Below are positions 1 through 9,012 of a stretch of DNA of 64,000 nucleotides, in pieces. Source of the DNA: Nitrosomonas nitrosa (GTDB lineage: Bacteria; Pseudomonadota; Gammaproteobacteria; Burkholderiales; Nitrosomonadaceae); assembly GCF_003051105.1 (NCBI RefSeq), contig NZ_QAOO01000008.1:1-64000 (forward strand), read 5' to 3'. Within the stretch, counting starts at the first letter, position 1. Every line of letters starts with the position of its first letter. Position numbers and translations under genes: made by a program. The notes under the pieces were generated by a model, which saw nothing but the letters and a program-made list of their open reading frames with translations, was not told the origin of the DNA and searched no databases.

Positions 1-80
1 GTGGCATCAGGAATCCCTCGCAAACAATTTCTGTGTAAAGCCCATCTCAAAAAGTCGTATCTTCGCAAAATCCAGACTGT

Positions 81-2150
81 TTGGCTGCTAATTTTTCCAC
101 TCCCTCTGCTAACTCATGTAATAGATTGATTTATATCTATTCTTTAGAATCCCTTAATAATAAGGATCGTTTCGGGATCAGGTTGTCTGTAACTCAGGCA
201 AAAAAAGTAAACCGGCAGTATCCATCGGATAAACCGTTGCCTGCCAATTTGGCCGCATTGATCAAGGGAGATTCGGTCCACAGCAGACGAGATTTCCTCA
301 TTTTTTCCATTATCGACTGGCATTTCCGTATTCAGCGCCCGCAGCAGTTATCGAAATACTTGGCTAAATCTGGCAAGCGCACTTTTTTCTTTAGCAATCA
401 TTTCATTGATGCCACTCAGCCGGGTTATGCCATCGAGCGGTTGGACTCAGTGGATGAGCTTTATCAGATTAAACTTCACGTAGCAGGTGCGCCCGCGATT
501 TACTTTTCCCCACCGACTAGGCATCACCTGGCGATGATAGAACAGGGTATGGTGCAATTTTTAATGGATTTTGCCGTAATTTCGAGCGTATCGATCGTAC
601 AGCACGCTTATTGGTATCCATTGGTAACGCGCTTACCCAATAGCTTACGCATTTACGACTGCATGGATCATCACGAAGGTTTTGGCAACGTGCCTGAAAA
701 ACTGATTGAAATCGAAAAAAAGATGCTGCGCGAATCCGATCTCGTGGTCGTGACCTCTACTTGGTTAGAAAATTACGCGTGTAATTACAACCGTAATTGC
801 ACCGTGATTCGGAATGCGAGTGAATTCGATCATTTTGCGGCACCGCCTCCTGAATGTTTCAGCGATAGCCGAGGGAGTAAAATCATAGGCTACTACGGTG
901 CGATTGCAGAGTGGTTCGATCTCGATTTAATTCGCGGCATCGCTCAAGCAGAACCTGACGCCCTGATCCTGCTGGTAGGGAATGACACCATCGCTGCGGC
1001 CGAAGTGGTAAAAACCATTCCTAATATCGTCTTTACCGGGGAAGTCCCTTATCACCGCTTACCTTATTATCTACATGCGTTTGACGTGTGTCTGCTACCG
1101 TTTCGCGTTTCGCCACTAACGCTGGCAACCAATCCTGTCAAAGTTTACGAGTATCTGGCTGCTGGTAAACCGGTCGTTTGCACGGATCTTCCTGAAATTG
1201 CCCAATTTGGCGACCTAGTATACCGTGCAGCTACACACGATTCATTTATACGCATAGTATCCAACTGCCTGCATTCCGTGACTGCGGTGGACAACACCGT
1301 ATTTCAGCAACGCCAGGAGTTTGCACGCGAACAAACTTGGAATCACCGCGTCAGTACGCTCACTGAAGCCATTCAAGCGATCTCGCTTCCCAAAATCAGC
1401 ATAGTTGTACTGACCTATAATAATCTTGAACTCACCAAGCTTTGCTTGAATAGCTTGTTACACTGGAGCGACTATCCCAGCATCGAAGTGATAGTAGTTG
1501 ATAATGCCTCGACCGATGGCACGCCTGACTACCTGAGGGAATTACAACAAAAAGAACCAATCGTTCAGTTGGTACTGAACGAGCAAAACCATGGTTTTGC
1601 CAAAGGTAATAATATCGGCTTGCGAACAGCAACAGGTGATTTCCTGGTAGTGCTCAACAATGACACTATCGTCACGCCGGGCTGGCTTTTAACCATGCTG
1701 AGACATTTGCAAGCCGACCCCACGATTGGGCTGATCGGCGCGGTGACCAACAACATTGGCAATGAAGCCAAGATCGAGATCGCATACCAAGGGCCAGATG
1801 AAATGCTGCCTGCCGCGTTCACTTATACGACAGCTCACATAGGCCAGCATAGGCTACTACGAACGGCTGCATTCTTCTGCGTAATGATTCCCAGGAAAGT
1901 CTTTGAACAAGTTGGGCTACTAGACGAAAATTTTGGCCGTGGTTTTTTTGAGGATGACGATTATTGCCGGCGAATCGAGCGACTTGGTTTGCGTATCGCC
2001 TGTGCCGAAGATGTCTTTATTCACCACCATCTTTCTGCATCGTTTAACAAAATCCACGATGCCGAGAAACGTGCGTTGTTTGAAAAAAACAAAGCCTACT
2101 ATGAATCAAAATGGGGCAAATGGGAACCTCATGAATATCGCCACAAATAA
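81..2150 (+). CDS. two-domain glycosyltransferase (GT4/GT1-like + GT2), probably 5'-truncated
   Basis: Two fused glycosyltransferase domains. Residues about 68-430 resemble a GT-B enzyme (FLIFSIIDWHFRIQRPQQL start, then NPVKVYEYLAAGKPVV near residue 355, the usual nucleotide-sugar binding end). Residues about 440-680 are a GT2 domain (ISIVVLTYNNLELTKLCLNS, VVDNASTDGTPDYL, VVLNNDTIVTPGWL with a DxD-like NND, and FFEDDDYCRR). It probably builds a surface glycan with the two following genes; wecB starts inside its last 20 bp. The start shown is TTG. There is an in-frame stop at 36-38 and no ATG before residue 150. The first ~40 residues look unlike coding sequence, so the true start may be a later TTG near 183, or the gene may have lost a 5' domain. 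Function class is confident; substrate and start are not. Confidence 0.75.
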   Translation: MAANFSTPSANSCNRLIYIYSLESLNNKDRFGIRLSVTQAKKVNRQYPSDKPLPANLAALIKGDSVHSRRDFLIFSIIDWHFRIQRPQQLSKYLAKSGKRTFFFSNHFIDATQPGYAIERLDSVDELYQIKLHVAGAPAIYFSPPTRHHLAMIEQGMVQFLMDFAVISSVSIVQHAYWYPLVTRLPNSLRIYDCMDHHEGFGNVPEKLIEIEKKMLRESDLVVVTSTWLENYACNYNRNCTVIRNASEFDHFAAPPPECFSDSRGSKIIGYYGAIAEWFDLDLIRGIAQAEPDALILLVGNDTIAAAEVVKTIPNIVFTGEVPYHRLPYYLHAFDVCLLPFRVSPLTLATNPVKVYEYLAAGKPVVCTDLPEIAQFGDLVYRAATHDSFIRIVSNCLHSVTAVDNTVFQQRQEFAREQTWNHRVSTLTEAIQAISLPKISIVVLTYNNLELTKLCLNSLLHWSDYPSIEVIVVDNASTDGTPDYLRELQQKEPIVQLVLNEQNHGFAKGNNIGLRTATGDFLVVLNNDTIVTPGWLLTMLRHLQADPTIGLIGAVTNNIGNEAKIEIAYQGPDEMLPAAFTYTTAHIGQHRLLRTAAFFCVMIPRKVFEQVGLLDENFGRGFFEDDDYCRRIERLGLRIACAEDVFIHHHLSASFNKIHDAEKRALFEKNKAYYESKWGKWEPHEYRHK

Positions 2151-3240
2151 GATCATCTGTGTGGTGGGCACCCGTCCCGAGGCAATTAAAATGGCGCCGG
2201 TCATTCAAGGATTACAGACTCAGTCATGGGCAGATGTGCGGATACTCGCCACAGCCCAGCACCGCCATTTGCTCGATCAAGTGTTAAATCTTTTCAACAT
2301 CGCGCCCGATATCGATTTGAACATCATGCGCTCCAACCAAACGTTGACAGCGTTGACTGCGCGATTACTTCTCGAATTGGAAAATGTGCTATACATTGAA
2401 AAACCTGCTGCTGTCTTAGTGCAAGGAGACACGACCACCGTGATGGCTGTTGCGCTGGCCTGTTTTTATCAAGACATTCCAATCGGTCATGTCGAAGCTG
2501 GCTTACGTACCCGAGATATGCGCAATCCCTTCCCGGAAGAAGCAAATCGTGTCATTACCGGAAAATTAGCACACTGGCATTTCGTCCCGACTGAATGTTC
2601 CCGCCAGAATTTGCTGCATGAAGGTATAGCGGATGAAAAAATTTTTATTACCGGTAATACCGTCATCGATGCACTCCTGACTGTGGCAGCGCAAGATATC
2701 GCACTACCCATTCCGGTCGCTCCCGATAAACGCCTCGTGTTGATCACCGCTCACCGCCGGGAGAATTTTGGTGAGCCATTACGCAATATTTGTCAGGCCA
2801 TACGTACGTTGGCACAAAACAATCCGGAAGTGGTATTTCTTTATCCAGTTCATCCCAATCCCAACGTGCAAGATACCGTCAACGGCCTGCTGGCAGATCG
2901 ACCGAACATCATCCTTTCGTCTCCTTTGAACTATGTCCATTTTGTCTCAGCCATCAAGCGATCTTATCTAATCTTGACCGATTCAGGGGGAATACAGGAA
3001 GAGGCACCGGCTTTGGGAAAGCCGGTCTTGGTGCTCCGCAACGAAACGGAACGCTCTGAAGCGATCGAGCACGGTGTCGCAAAACTGGTTGGCACCCAAT
3101 ATGAACAAATCATAGCAGCAACACAGCTTCTTCTAGATGATCATACTGCATACCAGTCCATGGTAAAGGGTATCTCCCCTTATGGGGACGGCCATGCCGC
3201 TCAACGTATTATCGCCGTGATGAGGGAGTATTTATCCTGA
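2131..3240 (+). CDS. wecB: UDP-N-acetylglucosamine 2-epimerase (non-hydrolysing)
   Basis: Interconverts UDP-GlcNAc and UDP-ManNAc in the cytoplasm, supplying ManNAc-type sugars for surface polysaccharide. About 369 residues, the normal family length. Visible motifs: GTRPEAIKMAPV at the N-terminus, QGDTTTVMA, HVEAGLRTRDMRNPFPEE, ITGNTVIDAL, ITAHRRENFG and the nucleotide-binding LTDSGGIQEEAPALGKPVL with a following RNETERSEA. The ATG at 2131 matches the family N-terminus; an in-frame ATG at 2101 is the alternative. It overlaps the preceding glycosyltransferase by 20 bp and shares a TGATG junction with the following one, so the three genes should be translated together. Confidence 0.93.
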   Translation: MNIATNKIICVVGTRPEAIKMAPVIQGLQTQSWADVRILATAQHRHLLDQVLNLFNIAPDIDLNIMRSNQTLTALTARLLLELENVLYIEKPAAVLVQGDTTTVMAVALACFYQDIPIGHVEAGLRTRDMRNPFPEEANRVITGKLAHWHFVPTECSRQNLLHEGIADEKIFITGNTVIDALLTVAAQDIALPIPVAPDKRLVLITAHRRENFGEPLRNICQAIRTLAQNNPEVVFLYPVHPNPNVQDTVNGLLADRPNIILSSPLNYVHFVSAIKRSYLILTDSGGIQEEAPALGKPVLVLRNETERSEAIEHGVAKLVGTQYEQIIAATQLLLDDHTAYQSMVKGISPYGDGHAAQRIIAVMREYLS

Positions 3241-4355
3241 TGCAACTGGTCTATCTATCTCCTTTGCCTTGGAATAGCTTTGCGCAGCGCCCCCACAAAT
3301 TTGTGGAATGGTTTCATAGCAAGCGGGGAGGAAGGGTGCTGTGGATAGATCCTTATCCAACGCGGCTGCCCATGTGGGCAGATTTCAGAAGAATCAAAAA
3401 TGCAAGGCTCTTTCCGGATCCGCTAGCGACAAATGCAGATATACCGGACTGGTTAACGGTGGTTCGCCCCCATCGATTGCCGATAGAGCCGTTAGCGGGC
3501 GCTAATTGGGTTTCGCGCTGGTTATGGCGGGATATTCTGCGCACTATCGATCGATTTATACAGCAGGATGAAACACTACTGGGTATTGGTAAACCTTCTG
3601 AGCTGGCGCTGCAGGTTCTCGCTCGACATCCTTCCATCCCTTCTTTTTATGACGCCATGGATGATTTTCCGGCTTTTTACCAGGGACTATCACGAAGCGC
3701 CATGGCCCGACGGGAGCAGGTGATCGCCAATAATGTCTCGCGTATATCGGTCTCTTCAACCGCATTGGCAGAGCGATTCTCTACCTACCACTCAAAACTC
3801 ACTATCGTCCATAATGCTTGTACGGTCGATTCACTCCCACCTGTCAATGCAATCAGGAAACACTCCGGCGAGCTCGTACTCGGCTATCTTGGCACGATAG
3901 GCCATTGGTTTGACTGGCCATTTGTCCTTGCTCTGGCTCAGGCTAATTCAGCGCTGAGCATTCATTTGATTGGGCCGCTTTATACCCCGCTTCCTGAGCC
4001 CCTGCCTTTCAATATCAGACTGTTACCCGCATGCGATCACGCAACGGCAATCAGCTTGATGCAATCCTTCTCGGTTGGATTGATTCCATTCAATCGTAGC
4101 GACTTGACTGCTTCGATCGACCCCATCAAATACTATGAATATCGCGCACTCGGCTTGCCCATCCTCTCGACCTACTTTGGTGAAATGACCCGGCGACAGG
4201 GACAGGCAGGCGTATTTATCACCGATGCTGATTCCGACTTGACATACCAAGTCACGATCGCCATGGTCCACAAATACCATCGATACGAGATTCTCGCATT
4301 CAGAAAAAACAACTCTTGGGAAGCACGTTTTAACGCAAGCGGTATTCTTTCTTAA
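3240..4355 (+). CDS. glycosyltransferase (GT-B fold, GT1/GT4-like)
   Basis: 371 residues. The N-terminus (LVYLSPLPWNSFAQRPHKFV) and the DAMDDFPAFY segment near residue 140 resemble the first domain of the glycosyltransferase at the start of the window. The C-terminal half has LGYLGTIGHWFDWPFVLALA and DPIKYYEYRALGLPILST, the GT-B donor-binding region. The ATG overlaps the wecB stop (TGATG), implying translational coupling and a shared role in surface glycan assembly. The last 26 bp overlap the convergent DNA glycosylase gene. The C-terminus after about residue 340 is short and may be eroded. Donor and acceptor sugars cannot be read from the sequence. Confidence 0.8.
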   Translation: MQLVYLSPLPWNSFAQRPHKFVEWFHSKRGGRVLWIDPYPTRLPMWADFRRIKNARLFPDPLATNADIPDWLTVVRPHRLPIEPLAGANWVSRWLWRDILRTIDRFIQQDETLLGIGKPSELALQVLARHPSIPSFYDAMDDFPAFYQGLSRSAMARREQVIANNVSRISVSSTALAERFSTYHSKLTIVHNACTVDSLPPVNAIRKHSGELVLGYLGTIGHWFDWPFVLALAQANSALSIHLIGPLYTPLPEPLPFNIRLLPACDHATAISLMQSFSVGLIPFNRSDLTASIDPIKYYEYRALGLPILSTYFGEMTRRQGQAGVFITDADSDLTYQVTIAMVHKYHRYEILAFRKNNSWEARFNASGILS

Positions 4356-4896
4356 GCGCAACGCCATGAATTGAATGCGGGATCGATTCATCGTGCAGTG
4401 GCTTGAGAATAGCACGCCATGCTTCGAGTTTTTTCATAAAAGGAATGGTAGCATTTGCCGGGCTGGTTGAAGGCAAGCGTTGGTAGTGAAACGTATCGCA
4501 CTCGATATTGGGCATGACGAGTTGCTTGAAGCAGGCCTCGGCTTTGCTGCCATTAAAGTAAATATGGGTGATCGCACGATGACGGTGGAAAAAGGATACG
4601 AAATCGTTGGCTAACTGTGTTTCGGCCTCGATCATCGTATCCAAGCTACCGATTCTTTTACAGGAGTGGAGCACGTCCCATAACGCAATATGCGCTGATC
4701 TTAACATGGCGAGCTTGTCTGCATACGCTATGCCGTAATCGAATGCGAGCAATTCGGCCATGATGCGCCAGAAAGCATTCTGCTTATGCGCGTAATACTG
4801 CCCTGCGGCAAGTGAAGCGGACCCCGGCATACTGCCGAGGATGAGGATTCTCGCTCGCTCATCCGCGACCGGGGTAAAGCTATGGATTCTAGTCAC
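4330..4896 (-). CDS. DNA-deoxyinosine (hypoxanthine-DNA) glycosylase, UDG superfamily
   Basis: 188 residues resembling the bacterial hypoxanthine-DNA glycosylase branch of the uracil-DNA glycosylase superfamily, which removes deaminated adenine (hypoxanthine) from DNA as the first step of base excision repair. The N-terminal block HSFTPVADERARILILGSMP contains the superfamily motif 1 (LGSMPG), followed by SLAAGQYYAHKQNAFWRIM, typical of this branch. A later segment YFNGSKAEACFKQLV and the LPSTSPANA motif correspond to the C-terminal active-site loop. The start is GTG. The gene is convergent with, and overlaps by 26 bp, the upstream glycosyltransferase, so it is not part of that operon. Confidence 0.85.
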   Translation of the reverse strand: MTRIHSFTPVADERARILILGSMPGSASLAAGQYYAHKQNAFWRIMAELLAFDYGIAYADKLAMLRSAHIALWDVLHSCKRIGSLDTMIEAETQLANDFVSFFHRHRAITHIYFNGSKAEACFKQLVMPNIECDTFHYQRLPSTSPANATIPFMKKLEAWRAILKPLHDESIPHSIHGVALKKEYRLR

Positions 4897-4907
4897 GCAA
4901 TATTGAA

Positions 4908-5522
4908 TTATTTTTTGAAATAGATGAGGGCTAGCGTTGTACTCGCTCCTGAAGCATCGAGCCGGGCACCCGCCTGATCTGAAATACGTAGCACCTCCCC
5001 TTCACCAAAACGCGCCTGCCAATCGAGCAATGGCTGACATGCACGCTCACTTTTGACCTTATCCGGAACTCTCGAGCAGACCAACTCGTACAGCGTTTTA
5101 ACCCAGGCTACCTCATTAGCCGGAATAGGCCGGTTTTTTTCGACCGGGCTTTTGTTTCTTCCCCCAATTTCACCACGAACATAAGTGATGCTGCGCAATT
5201 CAACAGTCTCCTCCACTTCGAGCCGGTAAGTTGATTTTCGTCCGCCCGGGATGGGCGCTTCCTTGATAAAAATACCATCGGCGATCTGGTGATAGCCTGC
5301 ATCTTCCAACTGAGCTTGAATTTTTTCTGGCGGCGCACTGAGAGAAATTCCTTCTATCTCGAGATCAAGAAACTGTTGAAGCGGGAAAGTATGGCTTGAT
5401 TCCGCAGCCGACGCAGTTGGCATAATGAATGGCTTAGGAAGCAACCCTATCACTGACATCGCCAGTAAAATTGTCATCAACCAAGAAATGCGGGGGCGGG
5501 GGCAAGAGTAAAAACCTAGCAT
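4908..5522 (-). CDS. exported protein of unknown function
   Basis: 204 residues, not recognised. It has a hydrophobic N-terminal segment (about residues 14-35, MTILLAMSVIGLLPKPF) ending in TASAAES, a plausible signal peptidase I site (AxA), so it should reach the periplasm. The mature part has a short block resembling a repeat-type beta domain (GISLSAPPEKIQAQLEDAGY) and two cysteines near residues 150-165 that could form a disulfide. A GGAGGA ribosome-binding site 8 nt before the ATG at 5522 supports the start. It lies 11 bp upstream of the DNA glycosylase on the same strand, so they may be co-transcribed without an obvious functional link. Confidence 0.6.
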   Translation of the reverse strand: MLGFYSCPRPRISWLMTILLAMSVIGLLPKPFIMPTASAAESSHTFPLQQFLDLEIEGISLSAPPEKIQAQLEDAGYHQIADGIFIKEAPIPGGRKSTYRLEVEETVELRSITYVRGEIGGRNKSPVEKNRPIPANEVAWVKTLYELVCSRVPDKVKSERACQPLLDWQARFGEGEVLRISDQAGARLDASGASTTLALIYFKK

Positions 5523-5637
5523 CTGTTTAATCCTCCATTCGATTTCGGAAATGGTTCAACGACTCTCAGCTTATCACATGAATTTTCGAGCTGAAAACCG
5601 GCTGCCGAATTTTCGTGTATTTTGTGCGCCCTAATCA

Positions 5638-7365
5638 TTACGCAGATTTTGTTTTCAGTAGCTGTCTATGACGGGCAAGATAAAGCGGTGTCCAAGCATG
5701 CGGAATTTTGTGCACGAAATGATACCGTGCCACATGATAGCTTGGATCAAAACCATAAAAATTGAGCTGCATCTGACGTAATTCCGCGGATCGGTATTGT
5801 GCGAGCGGTTTTTCCCGTTCATCTTGCTCACGTTGCAAGCGTTTGCTTATGCGTAACCGGTCATAATTTTCATACCTCGCCATGTCTTCTGCGATCTGTT
5901 CGATTTGTTTATAAAAATCGACATGATCCAGTGCAAAACAACCATCGATGAGTCCCATATCCTGCGCGGCCAATGCGTCGATCGGCAAGCGGTTATGCGT
6001 CAACTCCCGCGCTTTACGCTCACCCACTCGTTTAGGTAGTAAGTAGGTCCAGTATTCCGAGCCATACAGATTGCCCATGCTCTTGTAGTGCGGATTCAAT
6101 ATCACGCTCTTTCGTGCATAAATCCTATCGGCTGCTAGCGCGAGAAAGACACCTCCGGCACCCGCATTACCTTGCAAAGCTGCCAAAATTAGCTGATCGG
6201 TATTGGTAATGATGGCGTGCACCAGATCATTCATGGCCTGGATATTGCGCCAAGATTCATCTGCCGGACTCTCCGCCTGTTCGATCAGATTGAGATGGAT
6301 CCCATTCGACCAGAAATCAGCCCCCCCCATCAATACGATCACGCGCACACCACTCAGGCAAGCCATTTGATAGGCCTCACGCAGTCGCTCACACTGTTGG
6401 GTGCTCATTGCACCGTTATAAAAGACAAAATGCAGATAACCAACGCGATCCTTCTGCTCGAACCAGATATCGCGGTTGGTAAGGCGGCAGACTGGCGAGC
6501 GGGCACGCAGCAGTGGGGAAGGGATTTCAGGCACATTCTTAACGTATTCGCCCAAGACGACCGTGGCGGGTAATTTAAAAGCCGGTTCTGCATCGTTTTT
6601 TTGCTTCATATGGCCAATCCATACTGCGCCATCGGTTGTTGCGCGGCATAGGGCACCATGGCAGCGCGCGATGATTGCCCCCGGCGGGCCCTGCAATTCT
6701 GTTTCTGTACAGGCATCGAACAAATAAAAAGATGCACCATAGAGCCTATCAAGTACGCCGGGATAGCTATCCGCTGCATATATTTTTTTCAATACGGTGC
6801 GCATATCATCATGCTGCCAGTCAATGGCACGGTCGGACTGGCGTATCGGCACATGCAATCGCCCCCTTACATCGTGGCATGTGTAGTCTAGCGGGACCGC
6901 TTGATATGAACCGGACAGGTAGCGGCTAATTGCAGTCAACACAGCCCTGACCGCTGCTTCAGTCACTTCCTGACGATACAGACTACTTTTACTGGCAAAG
7001 CGCATCGGAAACATTTCCGTCGCCCAGATATCCCCTGCGTCCATTTCGCCGTTGGCTTGCAGCACCGTCACCCCCCACTCGCGCTCTTCACGCAGGATAG
7101 CCCAATCCAACGCAGAAGGGCCACGATCGCCGACGATGCCAGGATGCACCACGAAACACGTCACGTGACGCCATACCGTTTCAGGAATGGCCCGTTTGAG
7201 AAAAGGCGCAACGATGATATCCGGACAGCAAAGCTCGACCGCTTGTTCCGTCACCGCATCACTAATGTCGAATTCAACTGAGACATCATGACCACAGCGT
7301 GTCAATTCAATGAATAACCGCTGCGCCAGGCTGTTGAAGCTATGGGTGAGAAATAAAATATTCAC
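5638..7365 (-). CDS. hypX: hydrogenase maturation protein HypX (formyl-CoA/CO-generating)
   Basis: 575 residues, full length for HypX/HoxX. In characterised aerobic hydrogen oxidisers HypX takes the formyl group of N10-formyl-THF and releases CO, the ligand of the [NiFe] active site. Residues 1 to about 280 are formyltransferase-like, with the catalytic-type H and D in HPGIVGDRGPSALDWAIL and ANGEMDAGDIWATEMF. Residues about 305-560 are an enoyl-CoA hydratase/crotonase domain (VIVLMGGADFWSNGIHLNLI; LAALQGNAGAGGVFLALAAD). The start is GTG, and the N-terminus NILFLTHSFNSLAQRLF matches the family. It is separated from hypCDE by a cold-shock gene on the opposite strand, so it probably has its own promoter. 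Confidence 0.9.
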   Translation of the reverse strand: MNILFLTHSFNSLAQRLFIELTRCGHDVSVEFDISDAVTEQAVELCCPDIIVAPFLKRAIPETVWRHVTCFVVHPGIVGDRGPSALDWAILREEREWGVTVLQANGEMDAGDIWATEMFPMRFASKSSLYRQEVTEAAVRAVLTAISRYLSGSYQAVPLDYTCHDVRGRLHVPIRQSDRAIDWQHDDMRTVLKKIYAADSYPGVLDRLYGASFYLFDACTETELQGPPGAIIARCHGALCRATTDGAVWIGHMKQKNDAEPAFKLPATVVLGEYVKNVPEIPSPLLRARSPVCRLTNRDIWFEQKDRVGYLHFVFYNGAMSTQQCERLREAYQMACLSGVRVIVLMGGADFWSNGIHLNLIEQAESPADESWRNIQAMNDLVHAIITNTDQLILAALQGNAGAGGVFLALAADRIYARKSVILNPHYKSMGNLYGSEYWTYLLPKRVGERKARELTHNRLPIDALAAQDMGLIDGCFALDHVDFYKQIEQIAEDMARYENYDRLRISKRLQREQDEREKPLAQYRSAELRQMQLNFYGFDPSYHVARYHFVHKIPHAWTPLYLARHRQLLKTKSA

Positions 7366-7662
7366 GCTAAGTTACCACTGATAAAATTAACGAAGGGGAT
7401 GCTGTGGGTAAATTTAAGTCGCGCTCGAAAGGTATTACCCGGAAATATCATATAACTAAATGTAATAAAGCTACTCCCTCCACTCAACATCGTTTCATTA
7501 CCGAAATAAATACTTGAACTTTCCATTAAAACGTGTATCTTAGATAGGTCTTTTGGATTCAAGTTGTTAAATGCGATACCGTTGGTTGTCCTTTTTTCCT
7601 TGATATTCGATGGCAACATACGGATAACCGTAATCATTAATTTATCATTAAGGAAATAGAAC
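7366..7662. other. divergent intergenic region, hypX / cold-shock gene
   Basis: 297 bp between the divergent starts of hypX and the cold-shock gene. It must hold promoters for both. The only clear signal is the candidate plus-strand promoter at 7514-7541, which would give the csp mRNA a leader of roughly 115 nt. AAGGA lies just before the csp ATG. No hypX promoter could be picked out. Confidence 0.5.
7514..7541 (+). promoter_or_regulatory. candidate sigma70 promoter of the cold-shock gene
   Basis: TTGAAC (7514-7519), a 16-bp spacer and TATCTT (7536-7541) would start transcription near 7548, leaving a leader of about 115 nt before the csp ATG. Long structured leaders are usual for cspA-type mRNAs. 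Identified only by eye. Confidence 0.35.
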
Positions 7663-7866
7663 ATGGCAACAGGTATTGTAAAATGGTTCAATGACGCTAA
7701 GGGTTTTGGCTTTATTACCCCGGACAATGGCGGAGAAGATCTATTTGCACATTTTTCTGCAATCAACGCGAATGGTTTCAAGACATTACGCGAAGCACAA
7801 CGCGTAACCTTTGAAGTCACGACTGGACCGAAAGGTAAACAGGCTTCGAATATCGTGCCACAGTAA
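7663..7866 (+). CDS. cold-shock domain protein (CspA family)
   Basis: 67 residues, a complete single cold-shock (OB-fold) domain that binds single-stranded nucleic acid and acts as an RNA chaperone. RNP1 is KGFGFITP and RNP2 is DLFAHFSAI; the start [18 protein letters not shown] is canonical. An AAGGA site precedes the ATG, and a strong stem-loop with a T-run follows the stop. It is a monocistronic gene lodged on the opposite strand between hypE and hypX. The family call is secure; which csp paralogue it is cannot be told. Confidence 0.97.
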   Translation: MATGIVKWFNDAKGFGFITPDNGGEDLFAHFSAINANGFKTLREAQRVTFEVTTGPKGKQASNIVPQ

Positions 7867-7892
7867 GTGTATCAAATCGTTTAAGTACGTGC

Positions 7893-7918
7893 AAAACCCC
7901 GGATAACCGGGGTTTTTT
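7893..7918 (+). terminator. rho-independent terminator after csp (probably bidirectional)
   Basis: A perfect 10-bp stem, AAAACCCCGG (7893-7902) and CCGGGGTTTT (7907-7916), with a 4-nt loop and a T-run. The A-run on the left gives a T-run on the other strand, so it can also stop minus-strand transcripts leaving hypE. Confidence 0.85.
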
Positions 7919-7941
7919 ATTTTCAGCAACACCCATACAAA

Positions 7942-9012
7942 TCAGCAGATACGTGGTAACTGCTCGCCACTGAGCCAATCCACGACCCGCTGCCCTCCAA
8001 AAATCGTTTCCATTTGCACAAAACAATGAGGATCTGCGATAACCTCTCCAATGATCGCTGCATCCCTTCCTAGTGGTGAAGCTTGCATCGTTTGCAGTAA
8101 TTTATCAGCTAGGTCAGGCTCACAAATGGCAATCAACTTACCTTCATTGGCCACATAAAGCGGATCGAATCCCAGAAATTCACAGGCTGCTCTGACCTGT
8201 TCGTGTATCGGCAGCTTATCTTCACGCAGCTTGATACCAACGCCAGATTGGCGTGCGATTTCGTTCAGCGCCGTAGCAAGTCCACCACGAGTCGGATCGC
8301 GTAGTACATGTATCGCAGGGACGGCTTGGATCATGCTGGCAACCAATTCATGCAAGGCTGCAGTATCTGATTGGACAGAGGTATGAAACGTTAGATTTTC
8401 GCGCAGAGATAAAATGGCAATCCCATGATCGCCCAGCGTACCTGATAGCAGGATTTTGTCACCCGGCCGAGCAAGTTCAGAAGAAATATGGATACCGTCA
8501 GGAACGCTACCGACCCCCGTGGTCGTGATGAATACACCATCACCTTTTCCCTTTTCCACAACTTTGGTATCACCAGTAATGATAGGCACCCCTGCACTGT
8601 GTGCTGCTTTTGCCATCGATTCGACGATGCGCTTGAGATCGGACAAGGGAAACCCTTCTTCCAGGATAAAGCTGGCAGACAAATAGTGCGGCCTGGCACC
8701 CGACATGGCCACATCATTAATCGTGCCATTGACGGACAGGCTCCCGATATCCCCTCCCGGGAAGAACAAAGGCGATACCACGTGGCTATCGGTAGACATC
8801 ACCATCCTTCCTGCTGGTACGGAAAAACAAGCTTGATCGTTCATTTGACGCAAAATATCGTTATCGAATGCAGTCAGGAAGAGCGTATCGATCAGTTGCA
8901 TCGTCATGCGTCCCCCTCCACCATGCCCCATCTCTACCCTGCCTTTTTTGAAATCAATAGGGCGGACATAAGCGGCATTACCGGCGATAACGGATTTTCC
9001 CGTCGATTTCAT
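7942..9012 (-). CDS. hypE: hydrogenase expression/formation protein HypE
   Basis: 356 residues. HypE receives a carbamoyl group from HypF on its C-terminal cysteine and dehydrates it to a thiocyanate, the source of the cyanide ligands of the [NiFe] centre. The C-terminus ends in PRIC, the conserved modified tail. The N-terminus has the glycine-rich ATP-binding start MGHGGGGRMTMQLI, and ITGDTKVVEKGKGDGVFI and DPTRGGLATALNEIA are AIR-synthase-fold motifs. The ATG at 9012 overlaps the hypD stop as ATGA, so the two are coupled. A longer reading frame upstream is an artefact of overlap with hypD. Confidence 0.96.
   Translation of the reverse strand: MKSTGKSVIAGNAAYVRPIDFKKGRVEMGHGGGGRMTMQLIDTLFLTAFDNDILRQMNDQACFSVPAGRMVMSTDSHVVSPLFFPGGDIGSLSVNGTINDVAMSGARPHYLSASFILEEGFPLSDLKRIVESMAKAAHSAGVPIITGDTKVVEKGKGDGVFITTTGVGSVPDGIHISSELARPGDKILLSGTLGDHGIAILSLRENLTFHTSVQSDTAALHELVASMIQAVPAIHVLRDPTRGGLATALNEIARQSGVGIKLREDKLPIHEQVRAACEFLGFDPLYVANEGKLIAICEPDLADKLLQTMQASPLGRDAAIIGEVIADPHCFVQMETIFGGQRVVDWLSGEQLPRIC

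Noticed and set aside
1..80. Insertion-sequence remnant before the first glycosyltransferase
   Set aside because: The sequence looks non-coding and disrupted, but no terminal repeat or transposase similarity can be recognised in the short stretch available.
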